Program-made: the position numbers and the translations under genes
Assembly (NCBI GenBank): GCA_902621855.1
Contig: CACNNQ010000002.1
Coordinates: 90,731 to 154,730, forward strand
Direction: 5' to 3'
Length of the DNA: 64,000 nt
DNA from: an uncultured Alphaproteobacteria bacterium
GTDB taxonomy: Bacteria > Pseudomonadota > Alphaproteobacteria > HIMB59 > GCA-002718135
Shown: one piece after another, positions 1 to 10,279 of the stretch
Position numbering within the stretch: the first letter of the stretch is position 1
How the letters are laid out: every line of letters begins with the position of its first letter
The notes under the pieces: model-generated
What the model was told of the DNA's origin: nothing
Database searches by the model: none
Seen by the model: the letters and a program-made list of their open reading frames with translations, nothing else

Positions 1-1004
1 TGTGCATAATCATCATACACAAAGGACTTATTTTTTTTTCCAATAAATGAGAACCTTCTTTTTACACCTACATAATTAATCAAAGCATTATTAATATCTT
101 TATTTTTAATTCCATTTAGTTTGGCTGCAATAATACTTGCAGTTGCATTTAAAATATTATGATTGCCTATTGCATTAATAGTAAATTTATAATTAGAAGA
201 ATGAATAATTTTATTGTTAATTTTTAATTTAAAAGAAGTTTTTAGTTTGTTTTGTATAATATCAAAGATTAATACATCTGCTTTTTTATTTTTTATTGAA
301 TAAGTTAAAATATTTCTATTTTTTATTTTGTTAATTAGTAATTTAAGATTCTTATCATCATAACACATTATTGTGGTTCCATAAAATGGAAGCAGATTTA
401 TAAATTTTTCAAATGCATTAATTAAATTTTTTTTTGATTTATAAAAATCCATGTGTTCAATATCTAAATTAGTAATAATTGATATTTGATGTGGAAGCTT
501 TAAAAAGGTACCATCACTCTCGTCTGCTTCAACAATCATCCATTCACCTTTTCCATAACGATTATTATTAGAAAAAGAATTTATAATACCACCATTTACA
601 ATAGTAGGATCTAAACCTGCTTCATTGAAAATATTTCCTACCAAACTAGTAGTAGTAGTTTTTCCGTGAGATCCAGCTATGGCAATAGATTTTTTATTTT
701 TCATTAATTCAGAAAGCATATCAGCTCGAGAAAGAACTGGTATTTTTTTAATATATGCCTCTCTTATTTCAGGATTACTTTTTTTAATAGCTGATGAGTA
801 AACAATAGCATGAGCATTTTTAATATTTTTTTTATTATGTCCTAAAAAAAATTTTATACCTTTTTTCTTTAATCTTTTGGTATTATCATTTACTGATATA
901 TCACTACCCTGGATCGAATATCCTTTATCTAGCATCAATTCTGCAATACCAGACATTCCTATTCCTGAAATACCTATAAAATGAATTTTACTATTAATTT
1001 GCAT
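1..1004 (-). CDS. murC: UDP-N-acetylmuramate--L-alanine ligase (partial, C-terminus outside window)
   Basis: MurC adds L-alanine to UDP-MurNAc in the cytoplasm, the first peptide step of peptidoglycan synthesis. The ATG lies at 1004 and about 334 codons are visible of a family length near 470, so the C-terminal ligase domain is off the window. The N-terminus has the Rossmann-like nucleotide motif GISGIGMSG, followed by the Mur-ligase P-loop AGSHGKTTTT and the segment EADESDGTF typical of MurC. Its start overlaps the end of murG by 11 bases, so it is the last visible gene of the division cluster. The identification is firm; only the missing end limits it. Confidence 0.95.
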   Translation of the reverse strand, partial: MQINSKIHFIGISGIGMSGIAELMLDKGYSIQGSDISVNDNTKRLKKKGIKFFLGHNKKNIKNAHAIVYSSAIKKSNPEIREAYIKKIPVLSRADMLSELMKNKKSIAIAGSHGKTTTTSLVGNIFNEAGLDPTIVNGGIINSFSNNNRYGKGEWMIVEADESDGTFLKLPHQISIITNLDIEHMDFYKSKKNLINAFEKFINLLPFYGTTIMCYDDKNLKLLINKIKNRNILTYSIKNKKADVLIFDIIQNKLKTSFKLKINNKIIHSSNYKFTINAIGNHNILNATASIIAAKLNGIKNKDINNALINYVGVKRRFSFIGKKNKSFVYDDYA

Positions 1005-2079
1005 TTAGTATTAATTTATAAATTAAAGTATTAGAGTTTTTAACTTTAATCATATCAAATTTTTTATTCATTGATTCTAATTTACTTTCATTACTATATG
1101 TTTCATAAATATGTCTTTTTGCTTTGTCTAAATCATCATTATTTTCATCAAAAATTATGGCTAAGTCATGTTTAGCTAATATTTCAGCATTAAAAAATTG
1201 ATGATTATCTTTTGAAGAAGGTAAGGGAATTAATATCGAGGGAAGTTTAAAGTTAATTAAATCAACAATTGTTCCTGCTCCAGCTCTGCATATTGCTAAA
1301 TTAGAATTAGCTAGTATTTCATCTACATTTATAAAAAAATCTTTCAAAACTATTGGTGATTTAATATTTTGTAATTCTGCTTCATATTTTTTTATCAAAT
1401 GTTTAGAACACTGAAATATAAATTTAGCTTTTATAATTTTTTCGTCATCTATAATTTTAATAAGATTTGTTGCAAAATTTGATACAAATTCTGATCCCTG
1501 ACTGCCGCCAGAAATAAAAATTGTAAAGTTACTCTTAGAAATTTTATTGCTTATATTATTATTTTTTTGAAAATTATTTTCTGGAGAACCAACTACAAAT
1601 ATTTTATCTTTAAACTTTGAATTGATTTTAGATTTAATATCAAAATTTAAAAATAATTTATTTGAAAAATTCAAAAAAAATTTATTTGTTCTTCCTATTA
1701 TTGAATTTTGTTCATGTATATAAAGTTTAACTTTATAAATTGGTTTAAATAACATACATGTTAACATTGGAGAAAACGAAGCATAACTTCCAAAAGAAAT
1801 AGAATGGGATGGTCTTAATAAAAATATAATAATGAATGATTGAATTAATCCTAATAAAATTTGAAATATGCCAAAAATTTTAAATATTAGGTTTCCATTC
1901 AAATTTGACGAGCTAATTATATAAATTTTTCCATTATAATTATCAAAGTATTTATAGCCTCTTTTGTCAGTTATAATTGTGCAATTTATATTTTTATTAG
2001 ATAAATAATTAGCAAAATTTTTTGCAGGTATAACATGTCCACCTGTTCCTCCTGTAATTAATAAAAAATTTTCTTTCAT
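994..2079 (-). CDS. murG: UDP-N-acetylglucosamine--N-acetylmuramyl-(pentapeptide) undecaprenol N-acetylglucosamine transferase
   Basis: MurG is the GT28 glycosyltransferase that adds GlcNAc to lipid I on the inner face of the membrane, giving lipid II. The 361-residue length is normal. The N-terminal glycine loop TGGTGGHVIPA (residues 9-19, with the conserved His15) is present. A second glycine-rich segment SGGSQGS and the C-terminal donor-site segment CRAGAGT follow. It overlaps ftsW by 4 bases (ATGA) and murC by 11, so translational coupling within the dcw operon is likely. Confidence 0.96.
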   Translation of the reverse strand: MKENFLLITGGTGGHVIPAKNFANYLSNKNINCTIITDKRGYKYFDNYNGKIYIISSSNLNGNLIFKIFGIFQILLGLIQSFIIIFLLRPSHSISFGSYASFSPMLTCMLFKPIYKVKLYIHEQNSIIGRTNKFFLNFSNKLFLNFDIKSKINSKFKDKIFVVGSPENNFQKNNNISNKISKSNFTIFISGGSQGSEFVSNFATNLIKIIDDEKIIKAKFIFQCSKHLIKKYEAELQNIKSPIVLKDFFINVDEILANSNLAICRAGAGTIVDLINFKLPSILIPLPSSKDNHQFFNAEILAKHDLAIIFDENNDDLDKAKRHIYETYSNESKLESMNKKFDMIKVKNSNTLIYKLILNAN

Positions 2080-3137
2080 AATTCTTCATTTTTTTTGTTT
2101 GTAAGAGATAATAAAAAACCAAATAAAATTGCTATTGATATCATGGAAGAGCCTCCATAACTTACAAATGGCAGTGTCATACCCTTAGTTGGTATTAGAC
2201 CCAGCGAGCTAAAGATATTAATTAAGCATTGTAATCCAAATGAGCAAATTAAACCACTAATTGCTATAATTTTATATGGATCTTCAAGTCGTAAAACTTT
2301 TAATAAGCTTCTTATAATAATAGATAGAATTATAAAAATAATTATTAAACAAAAAATAAATCCTAATTCTTCTCCAGCAACAGCAAAAATAAAATCAGTG
2401 TTAGCATCAGGAATTTTTTCTTTTAAAATACCTTGCCCTGGACCCTTTCCAAGTAGCCCGCCATTTTTGAAAGCTTGAATACTTAAATCTATTTGGTATG
2501 TATCAGTCCCACCTAATCCGCCAAGAAATGAATTAATTCTTGATTGAACATGATCAAAAATAAAATAAGAAAAAAGTGAAATTCCTAATATAAATAGAAA
2601 TGCAACTATAACTAAAAAAATTGATAAACCAGCAACAAATAACTGGCAAAAAAAAGTTGCTGACAGTAAAACTGTCATTCCCAAATCAGGCTGCATAAGT
2701 ATTAAAGATAAAAGCAAGAAGAAAAAAACAAACAATAAAGGTAAATAAAATTTTTTATCTTCTATAGATTTACTTATACACCATGCAGTCAATATGACAA
2801 AAATAGGCTTAATTATCTCTGAAGGTTGAAGTGTAAAGTTAAATATTTGAAACCATCTCTTAGCGCCTTTAACTTCGTAATCTAAAAAAAGTATTAGCAG
2901 TATTATTATTAATAAAATAATAAATAAAAATAATGAGATTCTTCTTATATTTTTACTATCTAAGTCCGATAAAGCAATAAGTAAGAAAACTGAAAAAAGA
3001 AAAAAAATAGAGTGTCTATTTATAGATAAATTTTCATCTATGGAAAATGAAAGTATTAATCCCGTAAAACCCAATGATAATATTAATATAATATTAATTC
3101 TATCAATTGAACTCCACCAATTCTTTAAATATTCCAT
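2076..3137 (-). CDS. ftsW: SEDS-family septal peptidoglycan polymerase FtsW
   Basis: FtsW is the SEDS glycosyltransferase that polymerises lipid II at the septum together with FtsI. The protein is nearly all membrane helices over 353 residues. It contains the SEDS landmarks LQPSEIIKPIFV after the first helices, a periplasmic loop with GGLLGKGPGQG, and FVSYGGSSM near the C-terminus. Position between murD and murG in the dcw cluster favours FtsW over RodA. It lies 2 bases after murD's upstream partner gene end and overlaps murG by 4 bases. The N-terminus is shorter than in many relatives, consistent with a compact genome. Confidence 0.93.
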   Translation of the reverse strand: MEYLKNWWSSIDRINIILILSLGFTGLILSFSIDENLSINRHSIFFLFSVFLLIALSDLDSKNIRRISLFLFIILLIIILLILFLDYEVKGAKRWFQIFNFTLQPSEIIKPIFVILTAWCISKSIEDKKFYLPLLFVFFFLLLSLILMQPDLGMTVLLSATFFCQLFVAGLSIFLVIVAFLFILGISLFSYFIFDHVQSRINSFLGGLGGTDTYQIDLSIQAFKNGGLLGKGPGQGILKEKIPDANTDFIFAVAGEELGFIFCLIIIFIILSIIIRSLLKVLRLEDPYKIIAISGLICSFGLQCLINIFSSLGLIPTKGMTLPFVSYGGSSMISIAILFGFLLSLTNKKNEEL

Positions 3138-3139
3138 GG

Positions 3140-4456
3140 TTAATTTATATAATTTTTAATTAATTTATTAAAATGTATGCCTCTTTCTTCAAAATTTTTG
3201 TATTGATCATAAGAGGCACATGCAGGAGCGAATAATATAGTTGATTGATTTGAATTTTTTTTGATATCCTTGAAGGTTTCTTTGATAACTGATTTTAAAT
3301 TTGACAATTTTTTTACAACCAATTCTTTTTTTAATTTTTTTTCAATGAAATTTCCTGATTTTCCGTAAGTATATACACAGCTAATTTTATTTTTATATTT
3401 TAGAAGAATTTCAAAATTTTTTTCCTTAGCTATGCCTCCTAAGATTAAGTAAATATTATTATAATTTACAACTGAATTTATTGTTGAATTTAAATTAGTA
3501 GATTTACTATTATTTACTATTCTTAATTTATTATTTGTAAAAATTGTAGATGATCTAAATGGCAGACCCTTAAATGTTTTAATAACCTTAAGAAAATTAG
3601 ATTCTGGAATTTTTAATATTTTGCTACATATATATGCTATTAAAATATTTTGAATATTAAAATTACCTTCTAAATCTTTTGAGATTTTTTTTATAAATAA
3701 TTTTTTGTTTTTTTTGAAGTAATTATCTAGAATATAATCATTGGTAGCGAAACAATCAGCTGATTTATCGACTAAAGAAAAACTAATTTTATTTTTAATT
3801 TTTTTTTGATTAAATATCTTTCTTGAATAAATATCATCAATTGATAACAAATTAATTCCATTTTTAGTAATAATATTTTTTTTCTGACTAACATAATCAC
3901 TAATACCTTTGTACCTATCTAAATGATCACCAGATAAATTTGTTATTACTGATATTCTACTATCAAGTGACTTAACTGTTTCTAATTGAAAAGAACTTAA
4001 TTCGATAACATGAACTTTATATTTTTTTTTAAGAAGAAAAGCATTGCATAATGATTCTCCAATATTGCCCCCAACAAATGTTTTAATATTATTTTTTTTT
4101 AAAATGTCTCCTATTAATTTGGTTGTTGTTGATTTCCCATTTGTGCCAGTAATAGCTACAATCTTTTGATTTGTTAAATTCGAAATATATAAATTTAAAT
4201 CTCTATTTACTTTTTTAGATATATTTTTTCTTTTAAATTTTTTTTGTCTTAAAGATATTCCTGGACTAACAAAAATTTTTTTAAAATCATTCAAATTATC
4301 TTTTTTTATATTAAAAAAATAATCTTTATTGTAATTTTTTTTTATAGCCTTTCTTACTATTGGATTATCATCCCACATCTTAAATTTTATTTTTTTATTT
4401 TCAAAATAATTTACTATAGAAAGTCCTGATTTTTGAATTCCATAAATTAAATACAT
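3140..4456 (-). CDS. murD: UDP-N-acetylmuramoylalanine--D-glutamate ligase
   Basis: MurD adds D-glutamate to UDP-MurNAc-L-Ala. The open frame extends upstream to 4513, but I place the start at 4456. There the ATG shares one base with the mraY stop (TAATG), and translation begins MYLIYGIQKSGLS, the expected N-terminal motif. The extra 19 upstream residues have no family counterpart and lie inside mraY. The Mur-ligase P-loop GTNGKST is at residues 104-110, followed by a NLSGDHLDR segment and a C-terminal APACASYDQYKNFEERG segment typical of MurD. The resulting length of 438 residues fits the family. Confidence 0.94.
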   Translation of the reverse strand: MYLIYGIQKSGLSIVNYFENKKIKFKMWDDNPIVRKAIKKNYNKDYFFNIKKDNLNDFKKIFVSPGISLRQKKFKRKNISKKVNRDLNLYISNLTNQKIVAITGTNGKSTTTKLIGDILKKNNIKTFVGGNIGESLCNAFLLKKKYKVHVIELSSFQLETVKSLDSRISVITNLSGDHLDRYKGISDYVSQKKNIITKNGINLLSIDDIYSRKIFNQKKIKNKISFSLVDKSADCFATNDYILDNYFKKNKKLFIKKISKDLEGNFNIQNILIAYICSKILKIPESNFLKVIKTFKGLPFRSSTIFTNNKLRIVNNSKSTNLNSTINSVVNYNNIYLILGGIAKEKNFEILLKYKNKISCVYTYGKSGNFIEKKLKKELVVKKLSNLKSVIKETFKDIKKNSNQSTILFAPACASYDQYKNFEERGIHFNKLIKNYIN

Positions 4457-5544
4457 TATCTTATTCTTAAAGTTGCAAGACCTATCAAAGCTAATACAAT
4501 AGTAATTATCCAAAAACGAATAACTATTGTTGACTCAGGCCATCCCTTTTTTTCAAAATGATGATGTAGTGGAGCCATTAAAAAAACTCTTTTTCCTGTC
4601 ATTTTAAAAATGAATACTTGGATTACTACAGACAAGGTTTCTAGAACAAATAAACCTCCTATTATTGCAAGAAGAATTTCATGTTTGCATATTATTGCTA
4701 CTGAGCCTAAAGAGCCGCCTAATGCTAAAGATCCTGTATCACCCATAAAAACTTTAGCAGGTGGTGCGTTAAACCAAAGAAAACCTAAAGCGGCTCCAAT
4801 TAAAGAACCACAAAAAACTGCTAATTCACCAGTTCCAGGGATATATTGGATAAGTAAATAATTAGAAAAAACTATATTACCTGAAATATAAGCTATGAAA
4901 GCAAAAGACATAGCAACTATCATTACAGGGACAATTGCTAACCCATCAAGTCCATCAGTTAGGTTTACTGCGTTAGCCGATCCAATAATTATAAATATGG
5001 AAATTAGAAAATAAAATATTCCAAAATCTATAATTAAATTTTTAAAGAAAGGAAATGTCATAGATTTGCTTATACTTGGATCTAAATTGATAAGAATTAA
5101 ATATGTAATGAAAAAAGAAAAAATGATTTGAAATATAATTCTTATTTTTGATGAAATACCCTTACTGGTATTTGATTTGATTTTACTGTAGTCATCTGCA
5201 AAACCAATGGATCCAAAAATTAAAATAGTTGAAAGTAAGATCCATATAAAAATATTTTGTAAATCAGCCCAAATAATTGTTGAAACAAAAACACTTAAAA
5301 TAATCAACAGGCCACCCATTGTAGGAGTACCTTTTTTTGCAATTATATGTGACTCTGGACCATCATCTCTTATTGGCTGGCCAGTTGGCTGAACATTTGA
5401 TAATTTGTTAATAATATAATTTCCAAATATGAGAGAAAAAAATAATGCAGTAAGAATAGAGGCGCCAGCTCTAAATGTTATATAGCTAAAAATATTTAGA
5501 AAACTAAATAAAGATTGGTATTCAAAGGCCAAATATTTAATCAA
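4456..5544 (-). CDS. mraY: Phospho-N-acetylmuramoyl-pentapeptide transferase
   Basis: MraY transfers phospho-MurNAc-pentapeptide to undecaprenyl phosphate, forming lipid I in the inner membrane. The 362-residue, roughly ten-helix protein has the family motifs in order: GTPTMGG near residue 73, DDYSK at 117-121, NAVNLTDGLDGLA at 191-203 and APLHHHFEKKGW near the C-terminus. These supply the Mg-binding aspartates and the HHH loop. It overlaps murF by 4 bases and murD by 1. Nothing is missing. Confidence 0.97.
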   Translation of the reverse strand: MIKYLAFEYQSLFSFLNIFSYITFRAGASILTALFFSLIFGNYIINKLSNVQPTGQPIRDDGPESHIIAKKGTPTMGGLLIILSVFVSTIIWADLQNIFIWILLSTILIFGSIGFADDYSKIKSNTSKGISSKIRIIFQIIFSFFITYLILINLDPSISKSMTFPFFKNLIIDFGIFYFLISIFIIIGSANAVNLTDGLDGLAIVPVMIVAMSFAFIAYISGNIVFSNYLLIQYIPGTGELAVFCGSLIGAALGFLWFNAPPAKVFMGDTGSLALGGSLGSVAIICKHEILLAIIGGLFVLETLSVVIQVFIFKMTGKRVFLMAPLHHHFEKKGWPESTIVIRFWIITIVLALIGLATLRIR

Positions 5545-6905
5545 ATCGATACCTGTTTTAATAATATTTTTGCAAACTTATTTATTTTTGTCGAATTAGA
5601 ACATTTAATTAAAATAATGTCATTATTATGCACTTTCTCTTTTAAAAATTGCATAATTTTATTTGTATTTTTAAAATGGATAAATTCATTATTTGGATTT
5701 AAATTTTTTACAGATAATTCAAAGAATTCGCCACATAAAATTACAAATTTAAAAATAGTGGTATCTAATTGTTGTAGTAATTTATAATGAATTTTATAAG
5801 AATTATTTCCTAATTCATTCATTGTCCCTAGAATTATTATTTTTTTATTATTTTTTACTTTGATATTTTCTAAGTTTTTTATGCTTTGCAACATTGTATC
5901 AGGATTAGCATTATAAGATTCATCAATAATATTTATTTTTTTTTTATTTAAAAAAATTTTATGAACTAATCCCCTACCTTCCACTGGTTTTAAAAACTTG
6001 AAACGACTTAGAACTGATTTAATGTTCAGAGAATTTTCATTATAAAATGCAAGACAAAATAATAAGTTATTTAATCTATGCATCACTATTGCATCAGTAA
6101 CAATGTTAATCTTTTTTTTATTAATTGATAAAGTTACTTTATGCAATTTTTTATAGGGAGATATTTTTTTAATAAAATATTTTTTTGAAGAATTATCAAT
6201 ACGAATTATTTTAAGATTTTTTTCTTTTTTTGCTTTTGTGATTAAAATATTTTCAGATTTAGAAGAAACACTGAGATATAGCTTTTTCCTATTATTATTA
6301 TATTTAGAAATAAATATATCAGCTTTTTCTCTGGCAATATTATTTTTAGTATGGAAATTTTCAAGATGCGTAGATTGTATATTTGTAATAAATACCTCTG
6401 ATGGTCTAACTAAATTACTAAGTAATTTTATCTCACCAAAATTGTTTGTTCCAATCTCAAAAATTGCAAAGTTCGACTTTAAGTTTAAATTTAGTAAAGA
6501 TATTAATACACCTAACTGATTATTATAACTTTTCTTTGAATAAGAAATAGAATGATCTTTTTTTAAAAAAAATGCTAAAGTTTCTTTTAAAGTTGTTTTA
6601 CCTGCACTGCCAGTAATACCTATTACTTTACCTTGATATAAATCTCGTTTTCTTTTTGCTATTTCTGAAAGATATTTATAAATATTATTTACATATATAA
6701 TTTTATTATTCTCTTTAAAATTTTTCTTATCAGTTATACAAAATCTTGCACCTCGATTTATTGCTTCACTTATAAATTTGTTTCCATGAAATCTTTTACC
6801 TTTTAGGGCAAGGAATATATCGCCTTTTTTAATATCTTTACTTGAAATTTGAATTTTATCTTTTTTAGATATTATGTATTTGTCTAATTTATTTAATTCG
6901 ATCAT
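5541..6905 (-). CDS. murF: UDP-N-acetylmuramoyl-tripeptide--D-alanyl-D-alanine ligase
   Basis: MurF adds D-Ala-D-Ala to complete the UDP-MurNAc pentapeptide. The 454 residues hold an N-terminal substrate domain, the ATPase P-loop GSAGKTT at residues 99-105, and the segment DESYNANPDTM that marks MurF within the Mur ligases. Its ATG shares one base with the murE stop (TAATG), and its stop overlaps mraY by 4 bases. It is a standard dcw-cluster member. Confidence 0.95.
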   Translation of the reverse strand: MIELNKLDKYIISKKDKIQISSKDIKKGDIFLALKGKRFHGNKFISEAINRGARFCITDKKNFKENNKIIYVNNIYKYLSEIAKRKRDLYQGKVIGITGSAGKTTLKETLAFFLKKDHSISYSKKSYNNQLGVLISLLNLNLKSNFAIFEIGTNNFGEIKLLSNLVRPSEVFITNIQSTHLENFHTKNNIAREKADIFISKYNNNRKKLYLSVSSKSENILITKAKKEKNLKIIRIDNSSKKYFIKKISPYKKLHKVTLSINKKKINIVTDAIVMHRLNNLLFCLAFYNENSLNIKSVLSRFKFLKPVEGRGLVHKIFLNKKKINIIDESYNANPDTMLQSIKNLENIKVKNNKKIIILGTMNELGNNSYKIHYKLLQQLDTTIFKFVILCGEFFELSVKNLNPNNEFIHFKNTNKIMQFLKEKVHNNDIILIKCSNSTKINKFAKILLKQVSI

Positions 6906-8323
6906 TAATTTAATAATTGTTTAACCACTGTAAAATCATCAAACTTAATTGTTTTATTTTTTAAAATTTGAAATTTTTCGTGCCCTTTACCCGCTACTAT
7001 TAAAATTTCATTCATTTTTAATTCTTTAATAGCGACTTTAATTGCTTTTCTTCTATCAGATATTTCAATAGCTCTGGGACAATGCTTTAAAATATTTTTT
7101 CTTATTTTAGATGGATTTTCATTTCTTGGATTATCATCCGTTATATAAATTTTACCAGCATATTTATTTGCATTTAATGCCATGGGTTTTCGCTTACTTT
7201 TATCTCTATCACCACCACAACCAAATAAAATTGATGGTTTCATTTTTTTGATTTTATAAGCAAGTAGAATTTTTTTCAAAGCATCTGGTGTATGTGCATA
7301 ATCAATAATAATTTTTGATTTTTTTTTCTTATACTCAATTGTTTGCAAACGACCTGATGGATTTGTAACTTTTGATAATACTCTTATAATTTTACTTTGA
7401 CTAATATTAAGTGCTAAGCAACAAGTAATCGCACATTCTAAATTTTCTAATTCTATATTTGTTTTAAGTTTTAGATTTTCTAGTTTATATTTTGTATTTT
7501 TAATATTCAAATATACAAAATCATTGATTTTTATTAATTTTATACTTTTATTTCCGAAATATTTAAATTTGATATTTTTATTTATCAATTTTTTTTTTAA
7601 TTCTGGTAATATTTTTAATCTTGAATTAATTACAGCACATCCACTATTTTCTAAATGATTAGTGAAAAGTTTAATTTTAGATTTTTTATAATTTGAGAAT
7701 GTTTTATGATAATCAAGATGATCTTTGGTAATATTTGTAATAGCTGCAATATTTATTGGATAATTTCTTAACCTGTTTTGTTCTAGAGCGTGACTTGAAG
7801 CTTCAAAAATAAAAATATTTTTTTCTTTTTTATTCGAAGATCCATATCTAAATAATTCTTCATAGGCAGGTGTTGTTAAATTTATATCATTTATTTTTTT
7901 TCCGTTTACAAAATGTCCTAAAGTACCAACTATTGTATTATTATATTTTAGTGAATTAAGAATTTTTGAAATATACCAAACAACTGATGTCTTTCCATTG
8001 GTACCTGTAACTGCTAGTGTTTTAAAAGGAAGATTGCTATGAAGCTTAGTTAATAAAGAGCAGGTCTCAAAATTAATATTAGATACAACAAATTGAGGAA
8101 TTTGTAAGTTTTTTATATATTTATTTGAAATTATAGCAGGAGTTTTATTCTTAAGTACTTCATCTAAATAAATCTTTTTTACCTTTGTATTTTTGTCATA
8201 AACAAACAACGTTTTGTTATTAGTAAATTTTGAGTTAGAGGTAATTGCAGAGAAATATTTATTTTTATTAAAGTTGTACGTTTTATTTATTCTTATAACT
8301 TTTGATAAATTAGACAGTAGCAT
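6905..8323 (-). CDS. murE: UDP-N-acetylmuramoyl-tripeptide synthetase (meso-diaminopimelate-adding)
   Basis: MurE adds the third stem-peptide residue. The P-loop GTNGKTS is at 107-113, and the NITKDHLDYHKT region follows. The DNPR motif at 397-400 is the established recognition motif for meso-diaminopimelate, so a DAP-type wall is expected. Length 472 is normal. The gene overlaps ftsI by 14 bases and murF by 1. Confidence 0.95.
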   Translation of the reverse strand: MLLSNLSKVIRINKTYNFNKNKYFSAITSNSKFTNNKTLFVYDKNTKVKKIYLDEVLKNKTPAIISNKYIKNLQIPQFVVSNINFETCSLLTKLHSNLPFKTLAVTGTNGKTSVVWYISKILNSLKYNNTIVGTLGHFVNGKKINDINLTTPAYEELFRYGSSNKKEKNIFIFEASSHALEQNRLRNYPINIAAITNITKDHLDYHKTFSNYKKSKIKLFTNHLENSGCAVINSRLKILPELKKKLINKNIKFKYFGNKSIKLIKINDFVYLNIKNTKYKLENLKLKTNIELENLECAITCCLALNISQSKIIRVLSKVTNPSGRLQTIEYKKKKSKIIIDYAHTPDALKKILLAYKIKKMKPSILFGCGGDRDKSKRKPMALNANKYAGKIYITDDNPRNENPSKIRKNILKHCPRAIEISDRRKAIKVAIKELKMNEILIVAGKGHEKFQILKNKTIKFDDFTVVKQLLN

Positions 8324-9959
8324 TTAATTTTCTATATAAAAAATTTGTGTCTACTTTTAGAAGATCATCATTTTTATCTTTTGAAATATTAAAGAGGCTT
8401 ATAATATTAATAATAATATCTTTTACCAAGGGTGCATTTACTCTTGCTCCAGTCATTCTTTGTTTAGTGCCTGTTTCCTTTTTTGGATACTCAATAGCAG
8501 TGTAAACTACATATTTTGGATTATTTGTTGGGAATATCCCAATAAAGGACGTTAAGTTTCTATCCTTATAATATCCACCATTTGGATTTAATAATTCTGA
8601 TGTTCCCGTTTTACCTCCTACAGAATAACCATCTACTTTTACTCTGGGACCAGTGTATTCGGTTTTGAGAACAACAGAATTTAATAAATTTATAAAGAAT
8701 TTAGATGATTCTTTTTTATTAAAAATTTGTTTTTGTCCAAATTGTTTGTTTAATTGAAGTGTAGGAAAAACCTCATTACCATTATTCGCTAATGAAGCAT
8801 AAGCTTTTACTAAATGAAGGGGAGTAATTGCAAATCCATGACCAAATCCTATAGTTGCTGTTTCTAACTTACCCCAATTATTTTTGTTTCCTAAAGGTGC
8901 TGAACTTTCTTTATTTTCTATATTTATTTTTTTGTTGAAACCTATTTTTTCAAAAAAATCTTTTTGATTTTTTTTTCCAATCAGAGTAGCAATCTGAGCA
9001 GTTCCAATATTTGATGACTCAACAATTATTTTTTCAACATTATAAATACCATTATCTTTGTATTTATCATGATCACTAATATTTAAATATTTTTTTGTAA
9101 CATCAAAAGTCATTTGAGGATCTAAAATATCTAAATCAAATCCAATAGTTGCTGTGATTGGTTTAAAAGTTGATCCCATTTCATAATTAGACTGGAAAAC
9201 TCTATTCATTAAATTATTGTTATTATATGTGGATTTGTCCTCAGGATTATAATCAGGGAAGCTTACTGATGATAAGATTTGACCGGTAGGAATTTCCATA
9301 ACTATAGCTAAACCGGATTCAGCATTGTAGGTATTGATTGTTTTTAATAGATTTTCTCTAATTAATTGCTGTAAATTGGTATCAATACTAATAATTATAT
9401 CTTGAGATTTTGAAAGATCATTTTCAAAATACCTCTCAATTCCACTCTGTCCAATTTGATCAATATCTACATATCCAAGAATATGTGACAACGCATTCTT
9501 ATAAGGATATATTCTTTTAAATTCCTTATGAGATTTGATATTTATTTCACCAAGATTAATTATTTCTTGATATTCAATTGGAGATATATTTCTTTTTATC
9601 CAAACAAATTTACTTGTTGATAATAATTTTTTTTCTATTGTTTTTATATCTAAATCAAGAATTAATTCCAATTTATTGGCAAGTTCTTTTTTATTTTTTA
9701 TCTTATTAGGATTAATTGATAAAGAGATACTTTCAATTGAGGTAGCAATTATATTTCCATTTCTATCGTAAATATTTCCTCTAATATCTTGTTTTGTAAA
9801 ATTAATTAATTCATCATTCAAATCTGGAAAGAGCATTATTGAAGAGATTCTGTAAATAGAAATCAAATAGACAAAGATAAATATTGTAATAGAAAAGAAT
9901 ACTCTTCTGTGAAGTAATTTTAATGAGTCACTATCAAATAACTTAAATTTTTCTAACAT
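8310..9959 (-). CDS. ftsI: Septal peptidoglycan transpeptidase (PBP3)
   Basis: FtsI cross-links septal peptidoglycan in the periplasm as partner of FtsW. The 549 residues comprise a short cytoplasmic tail, one membrane anchor at about 20-40, a pedestal domain and a transpeptidase domain. All three catalytic motifs are visible: S263-T-F-K266, S315-S-N317 and K450-T-G452. It is compact for the family but complete. It starts 3 bases after ftsL and overlaps murE. Confidence 0.95.
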   Translation of the reverse strand: MLEKFKLFDSDSLKLLHRRVFFSITIFIFVYLISIYRISSIMLFPDLNDELINFTKQDIRGNIYDRNGNIIATSIESISLSINPNKIKNKKELANKLELILDLDIKTIEKKLLSTSKFVWIKRNISPIEYQEIINLGEINIKSHKEFKRIYPYKNALSHILGYVDIDQIGQSGIERYFENDLSKSQDIIISIDTNLQQLIRENLLKTINTYNAESGLAIVMEIPTGQILSSVSFPDYNPEDKSTYNNNNLMNRVFQSNYEMGSTFKPITATIGFDLDILDPQMTFDVTKKYLNISDHDKYKDNGIYNVEKIIVESSNIGTAQIATLIGKKNQKDFFEKIGFNKKINIENKESSAPLGNKNNWGKLETATIGFGHGFAITPLHLVKAYASLANNGNEVFPTLQLNKQFGQKQIFNKKESSKFFINLLNSVVLKTEYTGPRVKVDGYSVGGKTGTSELLNPNGGYYKDRNLTSFIGIFPTNNPKYVVYTAIEYPKKETGTKQRMTGARVNAPLVKDIIINIISLFNISKDKNDDLLKVDTNFLYRKLNATV

Positions 9960-9962
9960 TTG

Positions 9963-10277
9963 TTAATTATTTGAACTTACTAGTTTAATATTATTGTCTT
10001 GTTTTGAAAGATTGTCAATTTTTACTATTTTAGGAGTATTATAATTTACAGAATCAAAAAAATATAATTTGTACATTTTTTTTAGATATGAACTATTTTG
10101 ATGAACAACTAATTCAATTTTGTTAACTTTTATATTTTCTGAAATTTCAGAAATTTTAGTTTTAAGTCTGGAATTATCTTTTTCTATATCTCTTGTATTA
10201 TTTGCAATATAAATCATAAAAAAAACTAACAACAAATTAAAAGTAAAAAGTAAGATAATAGATTTAGTATATCTCAT
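9963..10277 (-). CDS. ftsL: Cell division protein FtsL-like
   Basis: This 104-residue bitopic protein has one hydrophobic helix at about residues 7-26, then a charged helical stretch (roughly 30-60) suited to a coiled coil. FtsL diverges too much for sequence recognition alone. The call rests on size, topology and position between rsmH and ftsI, which is the usual ftsL slot. FtsL bridges FtsQB and FtsWI in the divisome. It sits 2 bases after rsmH and 3 before ftsI. Confidence 0.8.
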   Translation of the reverse strand: MRYTKSIILLFTFNLLLVFFMIYIANNTRDIEKDNSRLKTKISEISENIKVNKIELVVHQNSSYLKKMYKLYFFDSVNYNTPKIVKIDNLSKQDNNIKLVSSNN

Positions 10278-10279
10278 AT

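Noticed and set aside
4457..4513. N-terminal extension of murD
   Set aside because: It overlaps mraY, has no family match, and the TAATG junction marks the real start at 4456.
4610..5787. Plus-strand open frames opposite mraY and murF
   Set aside because: They are shadows of the conserved minus-strand genes, with no start signals or homology of their own.
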